Assembly: GCA_963971425.1 (NCBI GenBank)
Contig: OZ020525.1
Location: 1,550,001 to 1,614,000 of the forward strand
DNA length: 64,000 bases
Direction of reading: 5' to 3'
Origin: Bryoerythrophyllum caledonicum
Lineage: Eukaryota > Streptophyta > Bryopsida > Pottiales > Pottiaceae
Shown here: piece after piece, positions 1 to 12,984 of the stretch
How positions within the stretch are numbered: position 1 is the first letter of the stretch
Layout of the letters: each line of letters begins with the position of its first letter
Program-made: the position numbers and the translations under genes
The notes under the pieces: model-generated
Told to the model about the DNA's origin: nothing
The model's input: only the letters and a program-made list of their open reading frames with translations
The model's database searches: none

Positions 1-3000
1 CCTTTCATCCCTTCTTCCAAAGACGGTAGAATAAGACCGTCACAGAAAAACACGATTAAGGGATGAGGCTGACCTGATACCCAGCGCAGATCACTTCAAT
101 AAGGCCAAGAAAGGCAACCACCGTCTTTCCGCATCCCACGTCTCCCTGCAAGCATGACAAATATAAATGAGAAAAACTGAAAAGGAACACTTATTTCCCA
201 ACAACAGCGAAACACTACTAGAAGAAGTATTTCAAGCAAGAAATTACTTCAATCAACAATCTCTCTCTATATAAAGCCATTATATGATTGGTTGAATTTG
301 ATTACAATATATGAAACCTGTTTCAATTCCTCAAACATACAAGGTTTTATGCATTCACATGAAGTACTGAGGTGTGACCTACACAACGAGTAACAACAAG
401 AACTTTGCTTTTCACATCTAATCTGTGTGTGGAGAGATACGCAAATTCAGCGCTCACGTTCAACAGCCATTTGGATCTAAGAATTAATATTATCTCAATG
501 AACAAGCATGAGGATAATGAGGATCCTGTATGTACCTGCAAAAGACGGCTCATTGGGACTGGTCTTTGAAGATCCCACATTATTTCAGAAGCTGCCTTTT
601 TTTGAGAATTCGTCAACGTGTAAGGGAGTGAGTTCACCAACTTCAGAGTCAACGGCGACCACTGTTCCATATCCAAGGTGCCACATTCTCCGACAACTGA
701 TGGTCCTGCGTCTCCTAAGTACTTGTCTGCCAATTGCTGCCTATGTAGAAGCAACCCCAACTGCACGAACAGCGGAGTAATACGATATTAGCCACAAAGT
801 TCCAGTTCTTAGTAAATAACTGTGCATCTGCGACAGAGCTGCTTCATCGATACAACCGCAGTCAAACATAAATGAACACTTTGGAGGGTTCCGTGCTAAT
901 CTAAGAGAGAACCTGAAGATACAAGAACTCATCAAACACGAGTCTCTGGCGAGCTTGTTCAGCATCCTTTGCGTCCTGGGGGGTGTGTATCCCAAGGTAT
1001 GCCTGCACCCAGGTTTCAATTATAAGAGTAAGGAGGCGAATAAAATAGCTCTACAATACAAACTGTGCCTTCCCTGAGTTGCACTGCAATAAACAATGAT
1101 TCAATGAGATTGATGTTTAATAAAGAACAACCATTATATAGTAAAAACTGCGGAAAGAAGACATCGCATTTGGAAGAGTTCAATAAAGCAACGAGATCTA
1201 AGTCCGGCTACAACTTTGGGACATACTTCTAACTCGGAAAGTGGTCATGATAATAGGATCATCCTAAATACCTGTCTTAATTCTACAAGCTCGTATTTTT
1301 CGAGGATGTTCTTCGGTAATGGATCGAGATCCAATGGAAGTGCTGGCAATAATCTGTGAGAACAGAGACTAAACATAAATCGCACCTCGTGAACTTTAAC
1401 CATGTGCAATACCTACAGAACAATTGATCCTCACATGACAGCCTGACAGGTATCCTCAACTTTAGAGATAAGAATGAGAATATCTATGTAAAAATACAAG
1501 TCAATAAAAGGTGACAGGAAGAAGTAAAAGATTACCGTTGAATACAGAACTCCAGTGTTTTGGGTTGCAACCCGCCCTTGGAAGGGTAGACAGGATACGG
1601 TCTTCCACTCATCTCAAGCTCGGGTTTCAACTCCTCAACACCATCTACAGAGGAGTCAATGGCGTCCGGGTCCCAGAGTTCCAGGTTGTACTCCCTTATC
1701 TCAAAGTGGTCCTCTTTGAGATAAGGAGCCATGGATTTGACCTGTTGCAGTCTATCATTGTAAGGCTCTAATGCTAGCGAGTCAACAAGCACGTTACTAC
1801 ACATCTGAACTGAACGAATTACATACTACCGTACAGATCCAAAAAGAGAGGACATAATTCCAAGCCCAAAGCTCACCTTGCCACCCACGGCCACTTGTGC
1901 GTATAAAGGGTATTTTGCAGCCATCTTGTTCAAAAACCATGGATTCGTGAAGCGAACACCCCTAAAGAATTTCTTCAGATGAAGGAACACTGTTTTTCCT
2001 TGTTCAGAACTGCTATCATCAGAATGCTCGTCTGAAGGACCCTGGGCATCAACTTTGCTCTTGACAATGACTTCAATGGCACCCAGGCTTGGTCCCAAGC
2101 GAAGACCTCTGCGCACGCACATGTCGGACTTACCGATACTTGCTACGGCAAAAACTGCAGCACATACTCTAATAACAGCTACGGACTCGTATACAACTTA
2201 GAGTGCAAGAGTAGGGGCAATATGGTGTAAAATATATTTTCATGATTAACAAACTACTGATACACCCATGCAGATTGGTGCACACAATCGTTGGTACACG
2301 AACAGTAACCTAAAAAGTACCTGGACGACATGATGGTTCCTACAAATGTTAGATGTTGTCCATCTTCAATTCTCTGCCCGGCCTGCTGGAAATTTACGTA
2401 TGTCCTGGGAAAGTGCTGAAGCAGCATCCGCAGCTGATAGCCCACATGTGCTCATTAGAATGGGAAGTTTACCTCACGTGAGGAGATTCAAAAGTTCCAA
2501 TAACTAGCTTACACTTCTAAATGCAGTAGGGCAGAACGGCTTCTACCTACGATTTTCTTACTGACAACCCATCTAGCAAAAACCAATATAACATTGACAG
2601 GGTTCCTTCGACTTACCGTGTGGAAACCGTTTTCATCTAATCGAGAACGTTGATATACTGATAAATTCTTGATGAAGCCCACAGGAATATCAAGCACGCA
2701 GTCTTTGTACTTAGCAGCTCCCCTCATCAGCATCAGTTCCGTACTAGTCTCTTCCACATAGGAATCAGATTCCGAGGCTTTCATCTGGGTATCAGCATCG
2801 CCAACAGGGTCAGTGTTGGGTGCACTCCTCGTATCTAGCGTTGGAGTTACTGCCATCAAACTTTTGGGCAATTCTGTCTTCATCTGTTGTATGACTTTCT
2901 CATTGGGTGCCTTCGTCCGACTCACGGTTGTCTCGGAAGAACTGACGTTCTCGACACTGTATTTTAATTCACTTGTGGATTGCTTCGCTTTGCCGCCCAC

Positions 3001-4761
3001 AGGCGGTTTGTAAAGCTCAATCGGCTCACTACTTCCAAATTTTATTGCTGAATGAACTGATTTGGAAGGCGTCATCACTCTGTTCGTACCAAAAGTGATT
3101 TCGTCCTTGGGACTTTCTACTTGCCTGCCTTTCAATTTAGTTGCAGGACCTTCTGATGAATACCTCGGTGGATCTTGAAGGTCAATGCTTGACTCCCGTA
3201 AGGCAATATGATGCGCAATAAGATCCTGGGTGTTGAGAAAGCCCATGGCTTGAGCCACCTAATAATCCCAAAGACACTGTTACAACCACCCCGTACAAAC
3301 CTCCTCTTACAATCCAATGGGAACAAATTCCAAATGAACCGAGAGGTAAAATACCCTGCAAAAGTTTCAGACCGAAACCATCCAAGATCCAAATACAATC
3401 ACAATAACAGAATGATAAAATCTACATTCAAAATTTACTTGATGATTTGCAGGCATACTCTGTCCAGAAGCTCGGCACGATTTTCGGAATCCAACCGATC
3501 ATATCTTCTGGCATCGATCTCCAGAGATGAAAACACGTTATCAGCTGCTGTCGACCTCAGAGAAAGTTGCGCATACAGAAACTCCCCGAACCTGTAAAAC
3601 AGAACACAATCAATATTCATAAACCCTGCTCAAACCCCCATATCAGGAACCCCATCTTACACTCTCACAGTTGGAATAAATCTGATGCAAAGTCATATAA
3701 TTTCAGGAAACCCCTGCAACCTCTTTGCAGAAGCCATTTCGTTCGTATGAATAACGAACGCGGCTTACCGAGACGCAATGCCGGAAACATTCGAAAAACC
3801 ATGTTGCGCTTCGTATATCATAGCCTTAAGCAGCTTCCCATCATCCGCTACCTGGACGGTTCAACACAGCCCCGAGTCACATCAAACCAGGGCCAAACAT
3901 CAAATGGCAGCAGAGCCAAGCAACGAATTCACAGTTATGTCGCTCACTAAGCATAAGAATATATTCCTTACCATAGGTTGTCCTTGAGAACTTGTACAAA
4001 CTTGAGAAAGAAACCTTCTTCTAGTAGATTTGACAACAGTACTTCCAAATGTGACGGGTGGAGTTACTGGAGGGCGAATTTGACATATAAAACTACCTGT
4101 GCATACAAGAAGTATCAACCGGTTAAGCCACCGATGACAGATGAATCACCTCCATCCAGAGACGCTCCATCAAGCTCGTCTCCTTTAAGTGGTTACCAGC
4201 AAAGAAAACGTCACCTCCTTAACCTAATCCTCCCACAACATCGTTCCCAAAAGTGTTGCACATGGATCCAGAAACTACACATGGCCAGGGTTTAGGGCTT
4301 CAGGGTTTAAGGTTCCAAGGTTCCCGTTCCAGGGATCGTATGAGCCCACACTTGCCACAAAATGCTCGACGTCAAGGCATCGCATCGTCGAAACACGTAC
4401 CTAGCGAACTGCTTGATCAAATCGTGAATTAAACAAGCCAAATCTCGACCTGGAGTGGCTATTTTCACGACCTGGAGACCAGAATTGCCCGAGCGCTAAA
4501 TTCGATAAGTCAGTGAAACCCTAACTCACTCACTTGCCACATACCTGAGGAATAGCCACGAAAATAGAGCCACGGCAGCGAGCCCGTCCGCCTCCCGTCG
4601 CTCCAGCGGTGGCCGTAGACGAGGTTACGAAGCATGGCGAGGCGTAGGGAGTTAGAGGTTTTGGCAGGACATCGCGTGGACGGGGCAAAAGCGGTGCAGC
4701 ACGGCCTACAGCAGGGAGCGAGCGAGGCCATCCGGGCAATTGGCAGCGGCGGAACCTTCAT
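1..4761 (-). CDS. RECG1: ATP-dependent DNA helicase RecG homologue, organelle-type (3' part outside window)
   Basis: RecG is a superfamily-2 helicase that remodels stalled forks and Holliday junctions; plant RECG1 acts in mitochondria and plastids. I assembled twelve exons on the minus strand: 4761-4545, 4096-3972, 3851-3769, 3591-3459, 3258-2617, 2433-2321, 2108-1877, 1741-1536, 1353-1272, 1002-913, 760-536 and 145-74. All junctions are GT-AG and the phases close, giving 740 codons before the gene leaves the window. Residues 1 to about 75 are basic and serine-rich, as in a transit peptide. The wedge/OB region lies near residues 390-580 (LLQHFPRTY, then EDHFEIREYNLE). The DEAD core begins with LTNSQKKAASEI and the Walker A motif GDVGCGKT (residues 717-724). 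Residues about 215-370 are poorly conserved, acidic and low in complexity. ATG 4761 was chosen as the first in-frame ATG of exon 1; ATG 4731 (MASLAP) is an alternative. Downstream helicase motifs are not visible here. Confidence 0.93.
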
Positions 4762-5091
4762 CGGCCAAGCTCCAGCAGCAACACTCCCATCCTCGTGAGG
4801 GCAATAATCAGCAGGTGCGCAGCAAGGACAGCAAGCGGACGCTGCGCACCGAATGGCCACGCAATCCACAGGAGCACATCATCGGCGCCGCGGCTGGAGA
4901 AAACACGAAACCATGAGCACGAGAGTGGCGCTGGCAACGGCGATGGCGACGGCGATGGCGATGGTTTTCGGGAACAAATGCAAGCAATTGCGTCTCCTTG
5001 AATCTTCTCCTCTCTCTCTCTCTCTCTTTCTCACTCTCACGAGCTCCCAATCTCAATCAGTAGGAGCACGGTGTACACTAAACACTTATCC

Positions 5092-5147
5092 CACTCACTA
5101 ATCCACTCACTAATCTACTCACTAATCTACTCACTAATCTACTCACT
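5092..5147. repeat. 12-bp tandem repeat upstream of RECG1
   Basis: Four to five copies of the unit CTCACTAATCTA lie about 330 bp upstream of the RECG1 start. The first copies differ by one or two bases. No coding potential is seen. Confidence 0.8.
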
Positions 5148-5153
5148 TCGATT

Positions 5154-5189
5154 AGTCCATAAAAAAGTGTATCAACTTTTTTATGGACT
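5154..5189. repeat. 15-bp perfect inverted repeat (hairpin)
   Basis: AGTCCATAAAAAAGT at 5154-5168 is the exact reverse complement of 5175-5189, with a 6-base loop. A third, imperfect copy of the arm (AGTCCGTAAAAAAGTGTAT) follows at about 5196. This could be the end of a small foldback or MITE-like element; no partner end was found. Confidence 0.7.
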
Positions 5190-6597
5190 GATTGAAGTCC
5201 GTAAAAAAGTGTATGTTTAGGAAATTAGCATGTCTTGTGAAATTTTAAAGATGAAGTTTGCCTTGACCTTTGGTATCATTAAAGCCTCAAGTAGTTTAGT
5301 TCAAAAAAGGAAAGGTTGGCTTGAGTAGTTAAGTAGCAATTGTCTTTGAATCCATATGGTCAAAATTCACGAAATGTTTCCCACATCATCTCATATAAAT
5401 ATAGAAGAAGATCCTACGGTTACATTTTTAAGAAGCTCATGTGGAAAGTTTTTAATTGATGGAGTAAACATTCCTCTAAAATGCCTTGGTCTTTAGGGAT
5501 TAACATCTAAGAATTCTTGACAATTTCTCATCCAAAAATATTTAAATTTTATTTAGAATTAATAAAATAGTTTATTTTGAATATTCTCACAAATCTTAAT
5601 CTTCTTGTATTTCCATAATAAATTAACCATAAAAACAATGAAGTGCAACTGTAAGAGATGGCTTAAGATTTGCAAAAATCCACATCGGGGGTTTGGAGCT
5701 CTAAGGATCAAAAAGCGGCTTTTAAGTTGAGGAATTTTTTCCCATTCCTTCCATGTCCAATAATCCTTAAAAGTGAACAAATAGTATTATTATTAATAAC
5801 AATTTTGATATCTCATTTCAACTTCATATGACTTTACAAATACATTGAAGTATTTGTAATATTTTTAAATAGTCTATTACAAAGGAGAATAGTTTATTTT
5901 AACCATTTTACTATGAATCAATATTTCAATTGAATGAACATAAAATGAATTTTCTTTGTTAAACTTATTGGTTAGCCATGGTAATGAATAATATGGATTC
6001 TTGGAAAATTACATATTCTTTATGGTCAAAATTAATGTTAGGTCTAGATGTGTAACATAAATATCGTATCATTTTGGTTGTAGAGTGCAAATCGAACATT
6101 TCAAGTTTTACAAAAAAATTGAAGACATATAAAAACAGTTTTAGTGATATTCTAGACATGTTTTACTGTGTGGATGTGATAGAATATGTTAGAGTTATTA
6201 CAGAAGTGGAGAAGATTAGATTAGACAAATGTAACAAAAATAGCATTTGAATGTAACATCTTCATAGTGATATCATTTAGGCTATTTCTCTCAAAAGCGT
6301 AATGAATACACTGACTAATATCTATGTACAGAATGTATATACACGAGCACAACAATGAAGCCTGGCAGTTGGTTGTGCATATTCCCAGCACATGAGCAAG
6401 TGGCCTCTTTCTTCAGCCCAATCTCGTCCTGGAAAACCGCTGGTGAAGACCCTATGACGCTTGTATGAACGAATTGCTGCAAATCATCTTCTGCCCTGGA
6501 AAACGTGGATAGGTTTTCTTCTTTGGAAGACAAGTAACCGTGACTGTCTCCTGACCCTGTTGAGTTATCGATCTGGAAGCAAACCCAGACAGACAGC
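5190..6597. other. AT-rich intergenic region; 3' end probably the NSE2 3' UTR
   Basis: No convincing gene is present. Short open frames at 5559-5780 and 5965-6159 are AT-driven and show no recognisable motif. The last 300 bases (about 6300-6597) are less AT-rich and follow directly on the NSE2 stop codon, so they are probably its 3' untranslated region. Confidence 0.5.
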
Positions 6598-8178
6598 CTA
6601 GCGAGAAGGTCCAGGTTTTTTCAACGGGGTATCATCGTCCTCCTCAAGAAGGGTGAAGTCAGCAACAGTATCAACATTGCTGGACTGTTGTCGCAGCATG
6701 TACTCTCGGATTTCTATCTTTAATGAACGATCACAAACCAATTGCTCTTCAACCAAGAATCCAGGGCAACCTGCATTCATATGGCAAGCACGACAAATCA
6801 GGCCCACCTGAGCAGCATCAAGAAGAAACATGTAGATATGTGGTAGCGAGTACAATCTTGAGCAAAACACTCCAAAGGACTCACCGGCTGCAGCGCATTT
6901 GCAGGGTTGAGCGCGCCTTCTCCCATGCGCTGTCACAGTATGCCTTCGAACATATTCAAGGACAGCGTCGCGCTCATAGATGTGTCGGCATCGTTGACTG
7001 TAACAACCAAAACCACATCGAACTTATCAGCACAATTGGCTGCCAAAAGAGGCACCTAGCAGTTTTATGACAAGTATGTTGAGATGCACTCCAACTTCAC
7101 ATCGAACATCGACATTCTCATCTCACCTGCGAACGGGATTCTCCAGTTGATCCACAGGCTTTCCACTTAACGGGCAAGTCTTGTTGGGAAGCGCCTGGGA
7201 ACCAGCCATAACAACAATCTCTTCCTCTTCCTGCCCTGGCATTGGCTCCCCTGCATGGTGTACTTTCTGGTGCAAAACCCGCAAAAGCGCATAACAACGT
7301 CAGTAGATATAGCAGACGACCTGAACTCGAAATGTAAGCAAACTAATAAAAACTCCTAAATTAAGAAGAAGACTATTCTCCAAGGAATCATCACAAACAT
7401 CAACTAGCAGTTCCATACAAAACGCTGCTCCGGATGTCCACCACGACATTCCGCCCTTCAATTTTAACTAGCGAATGTAAGAAAAATGTTCGTCTTCCAG
7501 CTCCTCGTCCAAGCATTGCAGAAATGAATACATGAACTCTGTTCCTCACGCATTGATTCCAGACTCTGTGTCTGGAACTCAAAGTCTAATAGGAACTCCT
7601 AAAGTCACTCAAGCCAGGTGCAAACTATTTCCGCAGATCGTACGTCATGAGAAATCGATCTCAACGACCTAATGTAAGAAAAACATTCGCCGTGTCCGGC
7701 CATTGCAGAAAACTCTCAACCTAACTTACCCAGACAGCCTCTTTGAACTGCTTGATGAAGTCGTGTTGCTCGGGGTCGAAGGGCGCTTGCTGGCGGAGGT
7801 CCTTGACGTGATCCTTGAGCAGGTTCTTGAAGTCAGTGGCCTGTGGCAAAGGCAGGCAGGCGGTGAGAAGTGAGGGCAGGGTTAGGGTTACGGTAAGGGA
7901 AGAGGAGGAGAGGACCGGACCTCGGAGGCGGGCTGATACGAGGCAGCCAAGGAATCGAGCGCGTCGCGGTAAGAGCGCAGCGTGTGCGAGTACGTAACGA
8001 GCGAGAGCGTGGCATCCAGCAAGTCCTGCACGGAGGCGTCGTCGTTTTGGCGCTCCAGGTCCTCCGCCACCATCTTCGCCGTAAGGAACGTGTTGTCGCA
8101 GTCCGAGAGCAGCTCCTCGTTCTTCATAGTGAGCGTGCGTATGGTGGAGCGCACGCGATCCATCGCCGGAGTCGCCAT
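6598..8178 (-). CDS. MMS21: E3 SUMO-protein ligase NSE2/MMS21 (HPY2)
   Basis: NSE2 is the SP-RING SUMO ligase subunit of the SMC5/6 complex; it acts in DNA repair and, in plants, in root meristem maintenance. Five minus-strand exons (8178-7921, 7840-7730, 7266-7127, 6997-6885, 6770-6598) have compatible phases and give 264 residues, close to the usual length (about 250). The N-terminal half is helical (the SMC5-binding part in homologues). The SP-RING spans about residues 150-225: CPLSGKPVDQLENPVR (Cys154), then CRHIYERDAV (Cys173, His175), then CKCAAAGCP (Cys204, Cys209). The VHHAGEPMPG segment just before the RING is typical of plant members. The usual C-G-H is C-R-H here. ATG 8178 is the only ATG that fits the N terminus; the 5' leader carries a (GAC)n repeat. 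Confidence 0.94.
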
Positions 8179-8193
8179 GGCCAGAGGAGAACA

Positions 8194-8230
<37 letters not shown>
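8194..8230. repeat. (GAC)n microsatellite in the NSE2 5' leader
   Basis: About twelve uninterrupted GAC/CGA units lie 16 bp upstream of the NSE2 ATG, so they are probably in its 5' UTR (read as GTC on the mRNA strand). The long open frames that cross them on both strands are repeat artefacts. Confidence 0.9.
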
Positions 8231-9229
8231 AAGCGAAGAGATGGCCAGAAACACAAAACAGACACAAAACTCACACGAGAAAGCTTGAGAGACCATCGGG
8301 GTTTGAGGTGGGACCCATCTTTCTCCCCTTGTTTGAAAATACCATAATAAAAATTTAAAAAATTGATAACAAACAATGGAATTTGAAGTTAAGTTAAAGC
8401 TTGACTGGTTATAGAAATTTCTTAACATCATTAATAGTGCAAATTTCTTACATTTTTTAATCTCGAAATAAATTATCATGACTACATTTTAAAATATTTT
8501 TCATATTACCTTCAAATTTTTGAAATTTGATACACAGACTAATATAAATCATTGTGATTGGCCCTCTTCAAACATTGAGGTTGAATGTAAAAGATTTACA
8601 ACACAGGAGATTTTTTAAATAACATGTGTAAAGGATTGGAATCCATTTTCTACCCATGTGGCTATTTTCTGGCCAAATTCTTCGTAATGCAAATCTAGTA
8701 TCTCACATGAAATATGCCTTCATGGTCAAGTTAGACTTTCTTAGATCCATAATGTATGAGAGTCTTTATAATGACTCATACATTATGTTTACTGTAATTT
8801 GTGTCAAATCTTTTAGTACTATGCTTTTGGAGATTTTTTTTCATTTCTCCAATAATTAAATTTTTTTTCCCTACAACTTCATGACATAATTCGAGAACTT
8901 TCAACAATCATTCTAGGCATGTTTGAAGATGGTTCTAAGATGAGGTTAGAACTTCTTGAACCAAACTGGAATAGACGAACAAAAATGAAGCAAGTGATTG
9001 TCAATGGAGTGTGAGTGAGGGAATGAGTTGGACCATAACAAAAGAGATTAATGAGTGATGAGACTTAATAATGGTTCTAGAAGGTCACATAACTCCTACA
9101 TTCGTCTGTGGAGAATAACATATAGAAAATCGTGTATCTGGCCATTGAAGTGGTAGTAGGATACGCCAACAAATGTAGGCAAGAAAGTTCAAACAACAAA
9201 TGGAATCAGAAACAACAGTAAATGACAGA
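8231..9229. other. Intergenic region between NSE2 and ALG6, with one hairpin
   Basis: AT-rich with no gene signal. A 13-bp perfect inverted repeat, CATAATGTATGAG at 8748-8760 and its complement at 8775-8787, is the only structure I see. The last 100-200 bases before 9229 are likely the ALG6 3' UTR. Confidence 0.5.
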
Positions 9230-11991
9230 TCAATTAATTTTCTTAGTAGACGACAGCCAGTGGTCATCATCGGCAGGCACCCGCCACTGCTTGCAATTGG
9301 TATACACAACCAAAACCAGAAAATGTGCAAAGGAGTAGGACGTAATGAACGCCTCGAACAGGAACGGGTACCTCACGGGCGGCTCCACCAAAAGGTACAG
9401 CAAGTGCAGAATCACAGCTCCTGCTATGGACACCATTTTCACCAGAGGAGTGTCCAGTAGAAACTTGGGTGCTGGCCTGTCTGTGCCTGCTGCTGCTATC
9501 TCTGCAGGGCGCTTAGGCAGGAGGAAGAAGAGAGCCAGCAGGGCGAAGTAGGGCACAATCAGGCCATCCCGTCGGAGCAGGGGGAACATGGATATCACAG
9601 CGTACGGCACCAGGAACTGCAACAACTCAGGCTCCTCTAGAGATAACAGAGTGGCTGGGAGCAGTGGTAGCAAGACCGACTTCTCGTGCACTGCCATCAA
9701 ATAACACAATCACATCCATGACATTAGAGTTATCGAGCTTAGAAGGTTAGGAGTCCACCAAGATCTTCCATTCTTTATTATGAAAGCCCGCCATGCCTGA
9801 TAACTGTTTAGAGTGAGCAACAAAGTCGTTTGATAAATCAAAAGAGGGGGTGTTTTATTCAAAGTCGGGTGACTTCACGAAAAAACTATATGTAGGTGTC
9901 CACAAGGTTATAAGTGAAATTTCTAACCTTGAAAAGCGAAGAAGAAGAATGCAAAAGAGCCGTTGAGCATGGCGAAAAGAAAGCCACGAGCGCTGGGAGC
10001 CCAGATCTGTTGCAGCATAGATGGCAAGGCCGCTGTAACAGTGGCGCCCAAAGCCATGCGAGCTAGCACTGGGATAGAAAACAGCTGCTTCCACTTTATG
10101 AGCATGGAAGTCCCGCACCAGAAGTTTGCAACGTAGTCCTCAAACAGCCCACGTTCAAAGGGGGCCAATCGACTGAGGACCTGGAGAGAGAAACAAACCA
10201 AAATCACATGAGAGATAATACTAGGGTCCAGATTTCCCAAATGAGTGCAACCTCGTACCATAGGATTTCTAAGTACAGAGGTGGAAATGGAGAAAAAAGC
10301 AGTGGTTGACAAATAGAGCGTTTGTAAAGAAAGAAATTGCATGCACTGAGGCTACAAAAGCTGAGATGAATTTTGAGACATATTGCAAGGGAATTACCTG
10401 TAAAGCCGACTGCCTAGATGACAGAAAAGGCCACCAACAAATTGTGAATGTAGTCAAGACCACGATTCCTAGTTTCATGACACCAAAAATTGGAGAGCGA
10501 CGTTGGATGCACCGTCCAAGAAGATGAGCAAAGAACGCCGGCGCATAATATGCACTCATCTATATGGTCCCACCAATATCAACAAATTCACGAGCGAATT
10601 AATTTCATCGAGTTGAAAGCAGGAACACGGCTAATAAACAAAGAAGCAGGAGCTAGAGCACGTTATAAAAGTTTGTAAGCTCTGAGCTACTGAACTGAAA
10701 GCAATGTGTCTTTAAGAGTAAACAATATTCAGTCGAGTGTGATGTCTTCTTGCATAATGCTGAACACGTGCCCAAAAAGTCTACACCACCACTAATCATG
10801 ATTATAGTAGGTTCATGTACGATTAATTATAACAATTATTTACAGGCAACACTTACTTACTGGTGCTTGGTGTCTAATAGTTGGTGATTTTAAGGAGCTA
10901 CACGTAGTATTGGCAGAAGCTAGGGGAAAAAAGTAGCACCTGTTTGTGATTGAGAGACAGAGAATATAACACACAGGCGATGAGCTCGTATTTCGAAGTA
11001 ACAGCCACGGCGGCTCCAGCTGCTAAGCCCAAACTGATGCAGTTAAACTGGTAACATCCACATTAGTCAGAACTTTATCGATACCATATAGAGCTAAAAA
11101 TCCTTCCCTGTAGAGTAATTCAACAAAATTGGACAATCACTCTCAGCATCAATCAATACACAAAAGCCAGCAATTCAACTGACGACAAAATCAAGGAAAG
11201 ACAAGAAGGCCACCTGAAAGTGACCATGATCAATGAGCATGAGAGCTGGTTGGAGCAGTATCATGCCCAAAGCCCACGCCCGCTCTTCAAACCGCCTACG
11301 CTTATAATATGAAGCAACGAACGCCATAGCTGCAGGAAAGAACACAAGGATGTCTGATGACAAAACCGTCCATCGCATCAAAAATTTGCTGCACCCCTCC
11401 AACCAGCAACCAATTCCCCGTTCCATCCACTTTAAAACGAAAGCTCCGCCATGTCTTCAAAATTACGCGATTCTACAAGATCTAACACCATCCTTGCACT
11501 GGAAAAGAGCAAATATGAAAAACATAAGAAATGCGAGCTAGTACTGTACCTTTTGGTAGTCTCGTAGCCTCGAGAGGCTTTGAGAACTACTGCTGCAGGA
11601 TCGAGGAAATGGAGGATGCGGCCATGGAACCAGCTCTGGTAGGCTGTCAAGGGCGGATAATCGAGCCCCCAGTAGCGCAGATCGTTTTCGGTGGTGTTGG
11701 TGTACCATTCAGTGACAGGCGTGTGCACAGTGATCTCCATCCAGTGCCGCTGCGCTTCATAATCTCCAAATTTGGGGCCCACGCCAGCACCTGGACCACA
11801 AATCCAATGCACGTCCCTTCAAATTTCTAAAACCTCAAGCAGCCTCAATTGATGACCTAATTTGGAAGAAACAAGAGCTGGAGAAATATGATACCGGAAT
11901 AGGAATGCAGCGAGACGAGGATGCGGAGGAGCAAGGCGAAGACTGCCAGGGCCGCGATGGAGAGCCTGCGGTGGTGGTGCCTGGACTCCAT
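9230..11991 (-). CDS. ALG6: Dolichyl-P-Glc:Man9GlcNAc2-PP-dolichol alpha-1,3-glucosyltransferase
   Basis: ALG6 (glycosyltransferase family 57) adds the first glucose to the lipid-linked N-glycan precursor in the ER lumen. Seven minus-strand exons (11991-11895, 11790-11550, 11388-11214, 11047-10940, 10559-10398, 10180-9928, 9690-9230) splice in phase to 498 residues, the expected size for a complete protein. Diagnostic segments are FGDYEAQRHWMEIT and YPPLTAY after the first membrane segment, LMRWTVLSSD, DHGHFQFNCISLGL across the exon 3/4 junction, MSAYYAPAFFAHLLG, and LSRLAPFERGLFEDYVANFW followed by VHEKSVLLPLLP. The chain is strongly hydrophobic throughout, as expected for a polytopic ER protein. 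ALG8 is the closest paralogue, but the acceptor-loop segments favour ALG6. Telomere-like motifs lie just upstream. Confidence 0.95.
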
Positions 11992-12044
11992 GTCCCTTCA
12001 ACCCCAAACCCTACACCTCTCCCACAGTCCGTCACATCAGCAGC

Positions 12045-12078
12045 AACCCTAAACCCTAAACCCCAAACCCTAAACCCT
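12045..12078. promoter_or_regulatory. Telo-box cluster (AAACCCTAA-type) upstream of ALG6
   Basis: Four near-perfect CCCTAAA units lie 54-88 bp upstream of the ALG6 ATG. AAACCCTAA telo-boxes are known plant promoter or 5' UTR elements in housekeeping genes. The position suits that role; the function here is inferred. Confidence 0.6.
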
Positions 12079-12267
12079 GAACTCAGTACGCCTGGCTACG
12101 GGGCACCACCTCCCACAATCGCTGCAACGGACCTCATCAAAAAAAAATTGCTGCAGAACAAAGGTGCATTCATTTGGCGAATCAATTAACCCTTAAACGT
12201 CGGGCCCTAAACCCGTGTCCGAATTGGTCATATAGACCTATCACCGTTGAAGTTCAGTTGAAGCATC

Positions 12268-12440
12268 TCAACAGAAGAAGAGAAAAAGATCTCTGATCTC
12301 CGAAGGAAACCCGCGTGAATATAGTGTTTGTTAATTCTCTTCACTAAGCATATGACCACGGGAAATGGGCTAGTGAAGTAGAACTACTTCCCCCTGTCAA
12401 GGATAAACACTTTTCTACACTAAGTGCTTTCCCACACTAA
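12268..12440 (-). repeat. Dispersed repeat family A, inverted copy
   Basis: Read on the minus strand, this matches the plus-strand sequences at 15733-15862 and 16750-16892. Shared stretches include TAGTGTAGAAAAGTGTTTA, a GAAGTAGTTCTA block, a CCCGTGG block and AACAAACACTATATTCACGC. It directly abuts the MITE-like element. Confidence 0.7.
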
Positions 12441-12984
12441 AGTGAAGGCACCCAATTCTGATCGGCCACCCAATTCCGATCAGTAGAGTATGCATGGCAT
12501 GGTGCATGAAAATGGTAAATGCATGATGTGGTGCATAAAGCGACCCAACACCGATAACTCAAAATCTGAAAACTCCAGTCATTATTAGCATTGGATCATG
12601 AAGTGTGCAATTTTGGGTTGCTCCACCTCAATTGAAACTCATCGGTGGCCTTGCCTCAAAAAGTCGAACAAGGCCGATTGGCATTGGGTACCTCCATGAG
12701 TTGGTTACCCATGGCATGTCTTTTCTCTTTTTACTCACTCTCACTTATTGGCATTGGGCAAAGGAGGGCACCAAATCTCACCTACTCTAGAGTTTGATTA
12801 TGGGCTTCGGTGGTTTATGGGCTTTTAAATTCTATATTAGTTCCAAATCTCTGAGATTAAATTTGAAAAAATATTTGTTGAATTTCATTCCTAATTCTGC
12901 ATCTTTTTGCATAATTTTTTTGACATACAATGTCATTTGAGTCCCGAACTGGCTTAAGTGATCGGAATTGGGTGCCTCTACATT
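12441..12984. mobile_element. MITE-like element, copy 1
   Basis: A non-coding segment of about 540 bp starts near AAGGCACCCAATTCTGATC and ends with the inverted counterpart GATCGGAATTGGGTGCCTCT, so it has terminal inverted repeats of about 20 bp (consensus GAGGCACCCAATTCCGATCA). A second internal CACCCAATTCCGATC follows the left end. Both halves recur at 22850-23375. No clear target duplication was found, so the superfamily is open. The short open frame at 12605-12790 is not a gene. Confidence 0.7.

Noticed and set aside
7982..8376. Long open frames on both strands over the (GAC)n repeat
   Set aside because: They arise from the trinucleotide repeat and from the antisense of NSE2 exon 1; no domain is seen outside the true exon frame.
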